DNA of 64,000 bases from JAVVEH01 sp032251435 (GCA_032251435.1 JAVVEH010000001.1:144812-208811); one strand, 5' to 3'. Positions 43,207 through 52,762 are shown, counted from the first letter of the stretch. Notes: generated by a model from the sequence alone, not told the origin. Program-made: numbers and translations.

Positions 43207-44463
43207 ATGCGCCTTTCGCGAATAAGCGGCACCATCATCCTCATCCTCCTCAGCGCGGCGGCGATGGCCTCAGCCCAAGCCACGACGGAAAAGCCCCCGC
43301 CGTCGGCGCCGCCGGAGTCAACCGCCGCGGACACGATTGCCGATCCCGCGGCGGAGACACCGCCGAGTCTTCCGGTCACTCCTGAGGCGGCGGGTGTCCG
43401 CCGCCGGGATGAGGTGCGGGTCACTGTGGAGCGGCTGAACGCCCGCGCCCGCCCCGGCACATCGTACGAGGTGGTGGCGAAAGTGACCCGGGACGACATC
43501 CTCACAGTTGTGGGACAACAAGGCGAGTGGCTGGAAATTCTTCCGCCGCCGGGCACCGCCGCCTGGTGTTCGGAAAAATTCATCGATGCCCAGGGTCGGG
43601 TGATTGGCCACAATGTCCGTGTCAGATCCGGCCCCGGTGTGGTCTTCAGTGCTTACGCCACCTTGCCGGAAGACGCGGCGGTCACGCTTGTCGGCGAACC
43701 GGTCGGACAATGGCGGCAAATTGAGGCGCCTCCGGATGCCACAGTCTGGATTCACGGGCAGTTTGTGGAACCGGTGACACCGCCGGCGGCGGATACAGAC
43801 GCGGCGGGCGACACCCCAGCGTCCTCTTCCGATGAGGCGGAAGCGCCTGACACCGCGGAGGCCCCCATCCCGAAACCGCCTGTCAGCGATGGCACGGCCG
43901 GGGACGGCGAGGACACCACGGCGGGTGAATCAGCGAAGCCGCTGGAGTCATTGACGGATAGTAAGACGGACGCGGAGACCGCGAAGGCCGGTGAGGACAC
44001 AGCCCTGCTGCCCCCCGTGATCATGCCTCCAGAGGGCGGTGATGCCAGCGGGGGTACCGCCCCTGTCGTCTTAAGCCCCCCTTTACCAGAGGGAAAAACG
44101 GGTACGACGATCGTATCGGTTGAGCCACCGGCGACGGAAGCCGTCGGCACCGAGGCGCCTGATGGTGATGACGTGCCATCCCTGAATGATGAGCCGACTG
44201 AAAACGAGGCGCTGAAGAGTCAAACACGTATGCGTGAGGGCACACTCATGTCCCTCAAATCGAAAGCCACGGCGTTCGTCAGCCATGCCCTGGTTCGCCG
44301 GGAGGGTGACAACACCTATCTTCTGTGTTACCTGATCTCAGACGCCATTGATTTGACGGAGTGGGAAAACCGCCGGGTGCGGATTTACGGAAAGCCCCTG
44401 GACTATCCGGGCTGGAAAACGGAAGCCCTGAACGCCACGGGCATTCACCTGTTACTGCCGTGA
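43207..44463 (+). CDS. Secreted protein with two bacterial SH3 domains and acidic linker
   Basis: The 418-residue protein has a signal peptide (ISGTIILILLSAAAMASA). Two SH3_3-type domains follow at about 75-135 (RLNARARPGTSYEVVAKVTR, WLEILPPPGTAAWCSEKF) and 138-195 (NVRVRSGPGVVFSAYATLPE). Next is a 135-residue Ala/Asp/Glu/Thr/Pro linker, and a C-terminal domain (about 340-418) with FVSHALVRREGDNTYLLCYL and NRRVRIYGKPLDYPGW. Bacterial SH3 domains bind peptidoglycan. The C-terminal part looks OB-like and is unassigned. GGGAGA precedes the ATG by 6 nt. Confidence 0.85.
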   Translation: MRLSRISGTIILILLSAAAMASAQATTEKPPPSAPPESTAADTIADPAAETPPSLPVTPEAAGVRRRDEVRVTVERLNARARPGTSYEVVAKVTRDDILTVVGQQGEWLEILPPPGTAAWCSEKFIDAQGRVIGHNVRVRSGPGVVFSAYATLPEDAAVTLVGEPVGQWRQIEAPPDATVWIHGQFVEPVTPPAADTDAAGDTPASSSDEAEAPDTAEAPIPKPPVSDGTAGDGEDTTAGESAKPLESLTDSKTDAETAKAGEDTALLPPVIMPPEGGDASGGTAPVVLSPPLPEGKTGTTIVSVEPPATEAVGTEAPDGDDVPSLNDEPTENEALKSQTRMREGTLMSLKSKATAFVSHALVRREGDNTYLLCYLISDAIDLTEWENRRVRIYGKPLDYPGWKTEALNATGIHLLLP

Positions 44464-44493
44464 CACCACGGCTCTCCGTTACCCCCCTCCCCG

Positions 44494-45726
44494 CTACTGG
44501 CTCTTTGCCGCCGTCAGGGCGGCGCGTTCCTGGGACCCGTGATGGCGCGGTTGCCGATGGCGCTGACGCTGCTGTTTCTCTTCAAGCTCAGCCACCGCCT
44601 CCCGTTCTCCCCGGGCGGAGCTGGCCAGCAACAGCCCGACCATAACCAACGACACAATCATGCTGGATCCCCCATAGCTCAAAAACGGTGCGGTCACGCC
44701 TGTCGTGGGGCCGAACCCGCTGACCACGCTGATATTCACAAAACTCTGCAGCGTGAACACCGCGGCGATGGAGCCGCATAAAATCATTCCCTCCCGGTCA
44801 TGGGCGAGCATCGCCAGCCAAAAGGCTGATCCCCCCAGGCCAAGGTATAGAGCAATCAGTCCGGCGACACCCAGAAACCCAAGCTCCTCACCGATGATCG
44901 CCACAATAAAATCGGTGTGCGCCTCCGGCAAATACTGGTGCTTGATCCGGCTGCGCGTAAACCCCATGCCTTTCACGCCCCCAGACCCCAGGGCCAGTTG
45001 GGAATACCAAAGTTGATACCCCTCATCCTGCTGGCAATCTTCCGGATTTTTAAAACTGGTCACCCGGGAGACACGCTCCGGGCTTATTTTCACAGCCGCC
45101 AAGGCCAATAAGCACCCGCCGGCCAGAATTAACACGATGTACCGTAACCGCATGCCGCCAATAAAAGCGGCCACGCCGACAATACCGCCGGTGATGACGG
45201 TGCTGCTCAAGTCCCCGCCCAGCAGGATCAGTCCGGTCAACACGCCCACCACCAGCATGGGTTTCAAAAATCCGCGCCAGACTTTTTTCGCATGCCGGGC
45301 GTTACGTGGGAAATACGCGGACAGGTATAAAATAATGACGGGTTTAGCCAGCTCGGACGGTTGCAATGAAATGGCTTTAAAGCGGATCCAGCGGGCGCTG
45401 CCCACGCTCAAGCCCCCCACAAAAGGGAATTTTCCCGCCAGTTCACGGGTGGCGGCGTGGCCGTGAAGCAGATTGACCACCGCCAGATAAAACAACGCCA
45501 GACCAACTCCCGCCAGCAACCAGACAACATACTTTCTCAACACGCTGTCATTGAATTTCCAGCATATCAGCCCGGCGCCGATGCCGCCGACGGCGATCCA
45601 GACCAACTGGCGTTTAAGATACCACTCGGAGAAATTACTGTAGGTGGTCGAATACAGCATGCTCACCCCGAATAACAGGAGAGCAACCGCGCAAGCCAGG
45701 AGAATTGTCCGAGCGATCCTTGACAT
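44494..45726 (-). CDS. ftsW: FtsW/RodA/SpoVE-family peptidoglycan glycosyltransferase, FtsW type
   Basis: The 410-residue SEDS protein has about ten membrane segments with RWIRFKAISLQPSELAKPVI, GGDLSSTVITGGIVGVAAFI, LGSGGVKGMGFTRSRIKHQY, LPEAHTDFIVAIIGEELGFL and TTGVTAPFLSYGGSSMIVSL. The LPEAHTDF and LQPSE features fit FtsW. A 35-residue Gln/Arg/Glu-rich cytoplasmic tail closes it. It polymerises lipid II at division with a class B PBP partner. It stands alone here, away from murD. Confidence 0.9.
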   Translation of the reverse strand: MSRIARTILLACAVALLLFGVSMLYSTTYSNFSEWYLKRQLVWIAVGGIGAGLICWKFNDSVLRKYVVWLLAGVGLALFYLAVVNLLHGHAATRELAGKFPFVGGLSVGSARWIRFKAISLQPSELAKPVIILYLSAYFPRNARHAKKVWRGFLKPMLVVGVLTGLILLGGDLSSTVITGGIVGVAAFIGGMRLRYIVLILAGGCLLALAAVKISPERVSRVTSFKNPEDCQQDEGYQLWYSQLALGSGGVKGMGFTRSRIKHQYLPEAHTDFIVAIIGEELGFLGVAGLIALYLGLGGSAFWLAMLAHDREGMILCGSIAAVFTLQSFVNISVVSGFGPTTGVTAPFLSYGGSSMIVSLVMVGLLLASSARGEREAVAELEEKQQRQRHRQPRHHGSQERAALTAAKSQ

Positions 45727-45979
45727 GAAGGCGCCTTATTTTGCGAACCATCGCCGCGTTTTTATCAGGCGGACGCGGCGTTTCATCGGCCTTGGCCGCC
45801 ATGTGAACCGCCCGCCCGCGGACTGAAAGAGTGAGCAAACCAGTCAACCCTGTAAAATACCGATCAATTAACCCGCTGCAAGCCGCGGGAAAAAAGAGAA
45901 GATGATATTTTAACCTTACGAATAGTTGCATGTTTATACTTTTACCTTACATTAAGGAAAGTAACCATAAGAGCCCCAA

Positions 45980-47380
45980 ATGACTGTGAAAGAAAAATTG
46001 GATCTGTTATCCGGAGCGGCCAAATACGACGCCAGTTGCGCTTCCAGCGGCAGCGACCGGTCCGTGGGGGTGTCAAGAACCGGCATGGGGTCGACACTGT
46101 CCTGTGGCGTTTGTCACAGCTGGTCAGATGACGGGCGTTGCGTGTCGTTACTCAAATTGTTGTATTCCAACGCCTGCGTATATGATTGCGCCTATTGCGT
46201 GAACCGCAGATCCAACGATGTTCCCCGGGCGACGTTCACCGTTGAGGAAGTGGTGAAGCTGACCACCGAATTCTATAAACGAAACTATATCGAAGGGCTT
46301 TTCCTGAGTTCCGGGGTCGTGAAAAATCCCGATTACACCATGGAGCGGATGATTGACATTTGCCGACGGCTCAGGGAAGAGGAGAATTTTTTTGGTTACA
46401 TTCACTTAAAACTCATTCCCGGCGCCAGTCTTGACTTGCTGGACCGGGCCGGACGGCTGGCTGACCGGGTCAGCGTCAATATTGAATTACCCTCCGCCGA
46501 GTCCCTCAGACGTCTGGCGCCCGATAAACATCGGGAGGGTATTCTTGCCCCTATGAAACGAGTAGGAGGTCATATAGTTGAAAACCGGGCGGAACGCGGA
46601 AAAAGCCGCGCCCTGGCGCCTTACGCGCCGGCGGGGCAGAGCACGCAAATGATTATCGGCGCCACACCGGAATCGGACTATCACATTCTCCGTTTATCCG
46701 AAAGCCTGTACCAAAAAGTCGCTCTTAAGCGGGTGTATTACTCCGCCTACATACCGGTCAACGAGCATCCGTCACTCCCCGCCATGCCGTCCCCTCCCCT
46801 GCGCCGTGAGCATCGGCTTTATCAAGCCGACTGGCTGCTCCGCTATTATCAGTTCGGCGCCCACGAGCTGCTCGACGCGGATCATCCGTTTTTGGATTCC
46901 GAGCTGGATCCAAAAGTAGCCTGGGCGTTACGTCACCTGCGGCATTTTCCGGTGGAAATCAATCAGGCGGATTACGCCACCTTGCTCCGCGTTCCCGGCA
47001 TCGGCGTGACATCCGCCCGCCGAATCACGCAATCCCGCCGCTGGTCGCGACTGACGTTTGACCATCTCCGAAAAATCGGCGTGGTCCTCAAACGCGCCGC
47101 CTATTTTATCACCTGCGGGGGGAAAATGATGACCGGCGACTTGCTCGCCCGCCCGGCGGATCTGCGGCGGCATCTCATCTATGATCTTAAGCTCGGCGAA
47201 TGGAACCAACCCTTGCTGCCCGGTTGGACTGAGACAACCACCGCGCTCACACGGCCATCCGGTGTCTCGCCCGCGTTCCCCGGCGCCGCCACGCCGGAAG
47301 CGGCCTTTCTGGCTTTGCCCGCGGGTTACCCCCCCAAAAAAACAAAAAACCTCCGGCAAGGAATCTTGACGGAGGTTTAA
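45980..47380 (+). CDS. TIGR03916-type radical SAM protein, putative DNA modification/repair
   Basis: The 466-residue protein has the family start KYDASCASSGSDRS and CGVCHSWSDDGRCVSLLKLL, then LYSNACVYDCAYCVNRRSND with the C-X3-C-X2-C cluster (Cys66, 70, 73) and LFLSSGVVKNPDYTMERMID. A helix-hairpin-helix motif, LLRVPGIGVTSARRITQSRR, lies near 335-354 and is expected to contact DNA. The family usually sits beside a TIGR03915/UDG-like gene; the homologue here lies at 7800-8561. The last 60 residues are Pro/Ala-rich and their codons include a terminator stem. The reaction is not established. Confidence 0.88.
   Translation: MTVKEKLDLLSGAAKYDASCASSGSDRSVGVSRTGMGSTLSCGVCHSWSDDGRCVSLLKLLYSNACVYDCAYCVNRRSNDVPRATFTVEEVVKLTTEFYKRNYIEGLFLSSGVVKNPDYTMERMIDICRRLREEENFFGYIHLKLIPGASLDLLDRAGRLADRVSVNIELPSAESLRRLAPDKHREGILAPMKRVGGHIVENRAERGKSRALAPYAPAGQSTQMIIGATPESDYHILRLSESLYQKVALKRVYYSAYIPVNEHPSLPAMPSPPLRREHRLYQADWLLRYYQFGAHELLDADHPFLDSELDPKVAWALRHLRHFPVEINQADYATLLRVPGIGVTSARRITQSRRWSRLTFDHLRKIGVVLKRAAYFITCGGKMMTGDLLARPADLRRHLIYDLKLGEWNQPLLPGWTETTTALTRPSGVSPAFPGAATPEAAFLALPAGYPPKKTKNLRQGILTEV
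47335..47378 (-). terminator. Terminator of the PpiD-type gene embedded in the radical SAM coding end
   Basis: AAACCTCCGGCAAG (47347-47360), loop GAAT and CTTGACGGAGGTTT (47365-47378) pair with one mismatch. On the minus strand the stem is followed by TTTTTTGTTTTTTT, so it terminates the convergent gene ending at 47421. The whole signal lies within the last codons of the plus-strand gene, which uses Lys-Lys-Thr-Lys-Asn codons for the A-run. Confidence 0.8.
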
Positions 47381-47420
47381 AAGGCAACTGGCGGATCGCT
47401 TCGCTCGCGACCAGCGTTTT

Positions 47421-50090
47421 TTAATAATCCAACTGCGTATTGGAAGCGGCTTCCAACTCGGCGCTAAAGGCCGCCATTTTGCTTTGCCGCCGTTCGTTCA
47501 ACAGCCGGGTTTTCGTGCTTTCCCGTTTTTCAGCCAAGATCTCATCCGCGACAGGTTTCTTCTTCTCGACATAGAGAACGAGAGCGCCGTCCGCTATCGG
47601 CAGAGCCGACGACAGATCGCCAGTGTCCATATCCGTCACGGTTTCCAGAATCAACCCGCTGTTGGCATCGGCAGGCGGTTCGGCGAGGGAAAAGTCAGCG
47701 ATATCCGTAAACGGTGTGGTTCCGGCGGCAGTCTTCAAGTCAGCCCCGTCGGTTAAGTTCGCCCGGATCGCGGCCGCGGCCGCGGCGGCGGTTTCCCGGG
47801 CCAACTGAATCGCCCGTTCTTTACGAATAATACTGGTGACCCGGTCGACAAAAGCCGCGTCCGTGGAAAAATCCGGCAACCGGCCTTCGTCTGTGCCCGC
47901 CCAGCAAGCGACATACATGGCCGACTGACCGGGGATAACGGGTGAGACGGGGTCCGTCGCCGAGACCTTAAAGGCTTCCCCAACGGCTTTCCAGTCCCCG
48001 GCGAAAGGCGGTGTGAACCCCCGGCTTTGGAACCAGCGGGTGGTTTCAATCGCCACGTTCTTTGTCTGAGCGAATTCAGCGAAGGATTCCGGGGCGGATG
48101 TCACAGTATCCGCCGCCACAAAATCAAAGGCCTCATAGGCGAAATCATCGGCCGCGGCCTGAGCCAGCGCCAGGGCTTTTTCCTCTTTGACCTTGCGGAT
48201 CAATTCGTCTTTCACCTCGGCCAGACTTTTCCCAGCCTTGGTGTCAGTCACGTTAATCAAATGGTAGCCGAACTGTGTCTCAACCACGCCGCTCAGCCCG
48301 CCTTTTTCCAGGGCGAAGGCCGCGTCCTCAAACGGCTTGACCATTCTCCCGCGGGAGAAGAAACCCAAATCGCCCCCTTGAGCGGAGCTGGGACAAGTGG
48401 AATGTTCACGAGCCAGTTCAGCGAAATCCTTGCCGGCTTCAATGTCCCCGCGCAACCCTTCCAGCTTAGCCTTGGCGGCCGCTTTTTGCTCGTCATCCAT
48501 GTCTTGCGTGGACACCAAAATATGCCTGGCCTTCACTTGGGGCTCGTATTCAGACTTGTTTTCAGCATACGCGGCCTCAATATCCGCGTCACTGACAGCT
48601 TCAATTTTACCCAAGTAGTCATCTTGCCTGAAGGTGGCGACCAGGGCGCGTTTCTTCGTCTCAACAAAAAACGGCGCGAGTTTTGTTCGAATCACCTGCC
48701 CCAGTTCGTCGGTGGTCAGCCCCTTGGCGATTTCCGGCAGTTTCCCGACCCATTCGCCCGCGTTCATTTGAGTCATCAAATCGTACACGGAATTTTGCCC
48801 CTTAAGCAACGTTTGGAAGGGCAGGATGGTCGCATTGTAATAATCTCTGGCGGTGGCGGTCTCAAGATCAGCCTTGATCGCCGCCCGCAATTCATCGGTT
48901 AATTCAACCGCTTCTTTACCCGGAATGATGTCCGCTAGAGCGAGCACAAAGTAACTGTCATTCGCGAACAGCGCTGACGAATACGGCGCGGCGGGGGTCA
49001 AGTTTAGCGCGGCGGCCTTCAAGCGGTCGGCACTGCCCGAGGGGAAGCCCGCTATCGTACCGGTGAATGTGGTGAAAGCGGGGGTGGTTTTCACCGTCAC
49101 CGCCGCCTGTTCAGCCGCGGCTTCAAAGACATCCAGAGCGCTGGCGGTGTCATTTTGAGTCCCGGCCAGAGCTTCCGCGAACGCGCGGGCCGCCTGATAC
49201 GCCTTGGATGTGGCTTTCTGCCGCCGCAAACTGGAGATAATCTCTTCCTTCACCGCGGCGAATGTTTTATCGCCATAACTGTCTTTGCGTTCTTCGTAGT
49301 ACGCTTTGGCGGTAGCCTCGTCCACCTCCACGCTGTCAGCGAAGTCATCTTTGGAAAAAACCGCGTACGCCACTGACCGGCTGTCCGGCAGGCGCAAGGT
49401 CCCTTTGTGCTCCTCAAAATAGGTCCGCACGGCGTCTTCACTGACTAGTTCGACGGCATCCAGAAAGTCCGAGCTTTTAAACACCGCTTGATCGACAGTG
49501 TAGGTCGCCAACTGTTCACGATTTTCCGCGTCCGCCTCCGCGTCTGTGACCGTGACCGCTGCTGACATATTCTCACGCAATGTCTCAATCAGCAGCGTTT
49601 CCCGGACCGTGTCAATAAATCCGGTTTCATTCAAGCCGATTTGAGGCAGTATATTGGTGACGAAACCGGTGTAATAGTCCGTTTGAAACCCTTCACCCGG
49701 CACACTGAACATGGCGCGCAGACGATCGTTCACGTCGTCCTCCGTGACCGTTTTATCCAATCCCAGCCGTTTGGCTTCACGGGCGAAGCGGATTCGCTCC
49801 AGCGCGGCGTCCCGTAGCATATCAAACCGGTCACCATCTTCATGCAGCCACTGACCATACATCAAAAACATCGGCAATTCCACCGCGTAAATATTGCGGT
49901 TGAGTTCGTCCCGGCGTAATTTCTCGCCATACATTTTACCGACATATTTGGACCCCCTCATGCCTTGGCCGCTCCCCATGCCGCGACCGGGCTGCCATAG
50001 GACCAAAGGCAACACCATAGCCAAGGCCATAATAATCAATGCGACGGTGCCATGTTTTTCAACAAACCGGTTCATCTTGGAAATAAACAT
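47421..50090 (-). CDS. PpiD/SurA-type membrane-anchored peptidyl-prolyl isomerase
   Basis: The 889-residue protein has one N-terminal membrane segment (VALIIMALAMVLPLVLW) and a SurA_N-like chaperone region. A parvulin-type rotamase domain is at about 515-620 (QVKARHILVSTQDMDDEQKA, LGFFSRGRMVKPFEDAAFAL, VVETQFGYHLINVTDT), and long helical chaperone regions flank it on both sides. It is longer than E. coli PpiD (623), mostly in the C-terminal region. The likely role is folding of proteins leaving the Sec channel. I chose ATG 50090 over a TTG at 50123; AAAAGG is 11 nt upstream. Confidence 0.85.
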   Translation of the reverse strand: MFISKMNRFVEKHGTVALIIMALAMVLPLVLWQPGRGMGSGQGMRGSKYVGKMYGEKLRRDELNRNIYAVELPMFLMYGQWLHEDGDRFDMLRDAALERIRFAREAKRLGLDKTVTEDDVNDRLRAMFSVPGEGFQTDYYTGFVTNILPQIGLNETGFIDTVRETLLIETLRENMSAAVTVTDAEADAENREQLATYTVDQAVFKSSDFLDAVELVSEDAVRTYFEEHKGTLRLPDSRSVAYAVFSKDDFADSVEVDEATAKAYYEERKDSYGDKTFAAVKEEIISSLRRQKATSKAYQAARAFAEALAGTQNDTASALDVFEAAAEQAAVTVKTTPAFTTFTGTIAGFPSGSADRLKAAALNLTPAAPYSSALFANDSYFVLALADIIPGKEAVELTDELRAAIKADLETATARDYYNATILPFQTLLKGQNSVYDLMTQMNAGEWVGKLPEIAKGLTTDELGQVIRTKLAPFFVETKKRALVATFRQDDYLGKIEAVSDADIEAAYAENKSEYEPQVKARHILVSTQDMDDEQKAAAKAKLEGLRGDIEAGKDFAELAREHSTCPSSAQGGDLGFFSRGRMVKPFEDAAFALEKGGLSGVVETQFGYHLINVTDTKAGKSLAEVKDELIRKVKEEKALALAQAAADDFAYEAFDFVAADTVTSAPESFAEFAQTKNVAIETTRWFQSRGFTPPFAGDWKAVGEAFKVSATDPVSPVIPGQSAMYVACWAGTDEGRLPDFSTDAAFVDRVTSIIRKERAIQLARETAAAAAAAIRANLTDGADLKTAAGTTPFTDIADFSLAEPPADANSGLILETVTDMDTGDLSSALPIADGALVLYVEKKKPVADEILAEKRESTKTRLLNERRQSKMAAFSAELEAASNTQLDY

Positions 50091-50421
50091 ATTCGAAACA
50101 ACCTTTTTCTGGTGAATTCTCAACGAATAAAAGGTTCATAAAATAAAGCCGGGTTGCCATTTAGCCAACTCAGTTGACTGTTTCTCTTCGCCTCATGCGT
50201 GATTTTTTTTAAATCCGTCCGTGACGGCGGTCCATCCCGCCCGGATCTCGGATTGGCGCCGCGGGGCTGTGAGTCTGTGGGTATGGGTGAAATGACCGGA
50301 ACCCGCGGATCATTCCGCGGCCCGATTTCAGTCACCGGGATTTGCATTGCCGGGGGAAACGGTTACTTTTCTTCTCCTTTGACCGGCTGCGCTCTAACTT
50401 TAAAAACCCATCGTTTCAACC
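50091..50421. other. Divergent intergenic region before cmk
   Basis: About 330 nt with no supported gene. It holds a hairpin-forming CCGCGGATCATTCCGCGG at about 50305-50322 and a T-run at about 50203-50210. Promoters for the two divergent genes are expected but I see no convincing pair of boxes. Confidence 0.4.
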
Positions 50422-51138
50422 ATGTCTATTCACCATACGCTTTCTCATAAAATCAAGGGACCTGTGGCGATTGACGGTCCCGCCGCCTCCGGCAAAAGCA
50501 CGGTCGCCAAGCGAGTCGCCAAAGAAATCGGAGGATTTTATATCAGCACCGGCGACATGTACCGGGCGGTGAGCTGGGCGGCCAATCATAACGGCATTGA
50601 CCCCGTGACGGACACTCAGGGCTTGGTGACCTTGTTGCGGGAGATCACTTTTGACTGCGCGCCGGGTGAGGACGGGTCGCCCCGTCTTCGTGTGAATGGC
50701 GCGGAACTTACCCAGACGGAGCTGCACAGTCCGGCCGTCGCCGCCAATGTCAGTCAAGTTTCCGCCATCCCCGCGGTGCGGGAATGGCTGGCCGATTACC
50801 AACGATCCGCCACCCGGTTCGGGTTGGTCGTTTTGGAAGGACGGGATATCGGCACGGTTATTTTCCCGGACGCCCCGCATAAATTTTTCCTCACCGCCAC
50901 GCCCGAGGAACGCGCGCGGAGACGGCTCGCCCAAGGTGGCGATATTCCGGAGGGAGCCACCATCGAATCCGTGGCCAGGGACATCGCGGACCGGGATTAT
51001 CGCGACAGCACCCGTTCCGTCGCCCCGCTTAGAGCCGCGGATGACGCCATCCTGATCGACTCATCAACGCTCACCATTGACCAGGTTGTGGACATGATCA
51101 CCACCCACATCGCCCGCCAGTCGGATAAAAGCGCATGA
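50422..51138 (+). CDS. cmk: Cytidylate kinase
   Basis: The 238-residue protein has the P-loop GPAASGKSTVAKRVAKEI near residues 17-34, STGDMYRAVSWAANHNG, LEGRDIGTVIFPDAPHKFFL, ATPEERARRRL and RDYRDSTRSVAPLRAADDAI. It phosphorylates CMP and dCMP. The ybgC-type gene starts inside its stop (ATGA). Downstream rpsA, a common neighbour of cmk, is absent. Confidence 0.96.
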   Translation: MSIHHTLSHKIKGPVAIDGPAASGKSTVAKRVAKEIGGFYISTGDMYRAVSWAANHNGIDPVTDTQGLVTLLREITFDCAPGEDGSPRLRVNGAELTQTELHSPAVAANVSQVSAIPAVREWLADYQRSATRFGLVVLEGRDIGTVIFPDAPHKFFLTATPEERARRRLAQGGDIPEGATIESVARDIADRDYRDSTRSVAPLRAADDAILIDSSTLTIDQVVDMITTHIARQSDKSA

Positions 51139-51542
51139 AAAAAACCATTCTTCCCTACCAAGTCGCGTATGCGGACACCGATATGATGGGCGTGGTCTAC
51201 TACGCGAATTATCTGGTGCTTTTTGAACGCGCCCGCACAACGCTGCTTGAGGATCTGGGCTACCCCTACCAGCGTCTGGAGAAAGAAGGCTTCGGCCTGC
51301 CTGTCATCGAGGCCCATTGCGAGTATAAACGCCCGGCCACCTACGGCGACCGCCTGGAGATTCATTGCCGGGCGGACAGCATCAAAGGTGTCCGGCTGAA
51401 GGTCTGTTGCGAAGTGCGCAGAGACGGCCAACTTCTGGCGGCTGGATACACGATCCACTGCGGCATCAGCTTGGAAACAAAACGTCCGGCCCAGTTGCCG
51501 GACGACTTTGTGGCCGCCTGTGAAAACGGCAAGGCTGATTGA
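51135..51542 (+). CDS. ybgC: YbgC-type acyl-CoA thioesterase (hot-dog fold)
   Basis: The 135-residue protein has the 4HBT signature YADTDMMGVVYYANYLVLFE with catalytic Asp in the DTDMMGVVY segment, then YPYQRLEKEGFGLPVIEAHC. It belongs to the YbgC group that is often encoded with tol-pal; here it follows cmk with a 4-nt overlap. It hydrolyses short or medium acyl-CoA or acyl-ACP thioesters. The next gene is convergent 22 nt away. Confidence 0.9.
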   Translation: MKKTILPYQVAYADTDMMGVVYYANYLVLFERARTTLLEDLGYPYQRLEKEGFGLPVIEAHCEYKRPATYGDRLEIHCRADSIKGVRLKVCCEVRRDGQLLAAGYTIHCGISLETKRPAQLPDDFVAACENGKAD

Positions 51543-51564
51543 CAAGCGGAAAGGCGATCCCGCC

Positions 51565-52134
51565 TCACCAGCGGAGGTTCGGATCCCCTGTCAGGGTGTC
51601 CACCCGATCACGGCAAATGGCTTCCCGGTTTTTTTCCCGGTCCGCGACTTGCTGTTTAAGCCGCTCAAGCTGTTTTTCCAAATGGGCGATCACCTTTTTC
51701 TGTGCATCCAGCCGACTGTCAAAAGCCTGATAGACCGTCGTTTCAAGTTCAGCCTTGATCGCTGCTTTCTCCGCCTCACTTTCGGCCCGCGCGTACTTTT
51801 CGCCAAGAGTCTTGGCCTCGGCATCCAGTTTTCCGCCGTGTTGTTTGACAAAGCCCGTCGCCCGTTTTTTCATCCGGGCGCGCATCTCCTCCCGAAACGC
51901 CTCCGGGTCTTCTTCCCGCATCTTTTGGAGACGCTCAAACTCCTCAGGATTTTCGGATTTTAACCGTTCCAACCAATCCCCGCGGGCGAAGCCAGCGTCC
52001 CCTCCCCGCCGATGTTCGAAGCGTTCGGCAGCTCCCCGATTCTTATCGGTGGGACGAGCGGCCCCATCATCAGATTGAGCGCCCGCCATAAGCGCTGTCA
52101 GCAGCAAGGCGCAAACAGGTATAATCTTTTTCAT
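51565..52134 (-). CDS. Secreted charged helical protein of ECF module 2
   Basis: The 189-residue protein has a signal peptide (MKKIIPVCALLLTALMAGAQ) and a highly charged helical mature part: FERLQKMREEDPEAFREEMR, ARAESEAEKAAIKAELETTV, KKVIAHLEKQLERLKQQVAD. The pattern resembles periplasmic helical hairpin proteins such as the CpxP/Spy group, but the LTxxQ motif is missing. It follows the anti-sigma gene by 13 nt and may sense or chaperone under the control of that sigma factor. The start is ATG 52134 with AAAGGG upstream. Confidence 0.78.
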   Translation of the reverse strand: MKKIIPVCALLLTALMAGAQSDDGAARPTDKNRGAAERFEHRRGGDAGFARGDWLERLKSENPEEFERLQKMREEDPEAFREEMRARMKKRATGFVKQHGGKLDAEAKTLGEKYARAESEAEKAAIKAELETTVYQAFDSRLDAQKKVIAHLEKQLERLKQQVADREKNREAICRDRVDTLTGDPNLRW

Positions 52135-52147
52135 GGTCAATTTCCCT

Positions 52148-52762
52148 TTATTCGAATGCTAATAACGCGACATACAGGTCAGCTTGAATGTCAGCAAGCT
52201 GGCTTTCGATCATATCAGCCACCGCTTCGGTGGACTCATCCGCGAAGAGACGACTCACCTGCTCATCTTCGACGTGATCCGCGGAGTCCGCGGTGGCGAC
52301 CATGTCACCCAACGCCGTGGTCAGTTCCTCATCCCGCCAAGCCGTCAGCCCGGGGGTGGTCATATCGACGGCGAACTGCTCACCAGGACCGGTTGGCGCA
52401 TCCTGCTTAAGCACCTGCCGCACGGCCAAAGAAAACAGCGCGACGAGACTCGCCGCCAGCGCGTAACGGATGATCACGGGGAGTCTCAGCGGTCTGGCGG
52501 AGACTTTTTTTGACGCTGCCCGGGCGTGGAATAAAATGACTTGGTCAACCGCCGGGGGCGGCTCAGTCACCGGAACCGCTTCCTCACGCAGCGCGAGGGG
52601 CAACAACCGCTGAAACGCCTGGCAGTCTGGACAGTCAGCCGCATGGGCGGCGGCCGCCGCGGAGAGATTTTTCCCGTCCATGGCTAAAAGCAACTCATTT
52701 CGAGTGGTTTCACAGTGTTTCATCATCACATCTTTCCGGTCGCGTGGAGGTGAATCCGTCAT
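52148..52762 (-). CDS. Anti-sigma factor, zinc-finger type with one membrane segment
   Basis: The 204-residue protein has an N-terminal HC2-like zinc finger (residues 15-48: KHCETTRNELLLAMDGKN, AAAAHAADCPDCQAFQRLLP, with His and CxxC), one membrane helix (VIIRYALAASLVALFSLAVR, about 89-108) and an acidic periplasmic tail. The start overlaps the sigma gene stop in ATGA. It should hold the ECF sigma factor until an envelope signal releases it. Confidence 0.88.
   Translation of the reverse strand: MTDSPPRDRKDVMMKHCETTRNELLLAMDGKNLSAAAAAHAADCPDCQAFQRLLPLALREEAVPVTEPPPAVDQVILFHARAASKKVSARPLRLPVIIRYALAASLVALFSLAVRQVLKQDAPTGPGEQFAVDMTTPGLTAWRDEELTTALGDMVATADSADHVEDEQVSRLFADESTEAVADMIESQLADIQADLYVALLAFE

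Noticed and set aside
48027..48902. 291-codon plus-strand frame antisense to the PpiD-type gene
   Set aside because: No domain, and it lies over the parvulin domain of the true gene.
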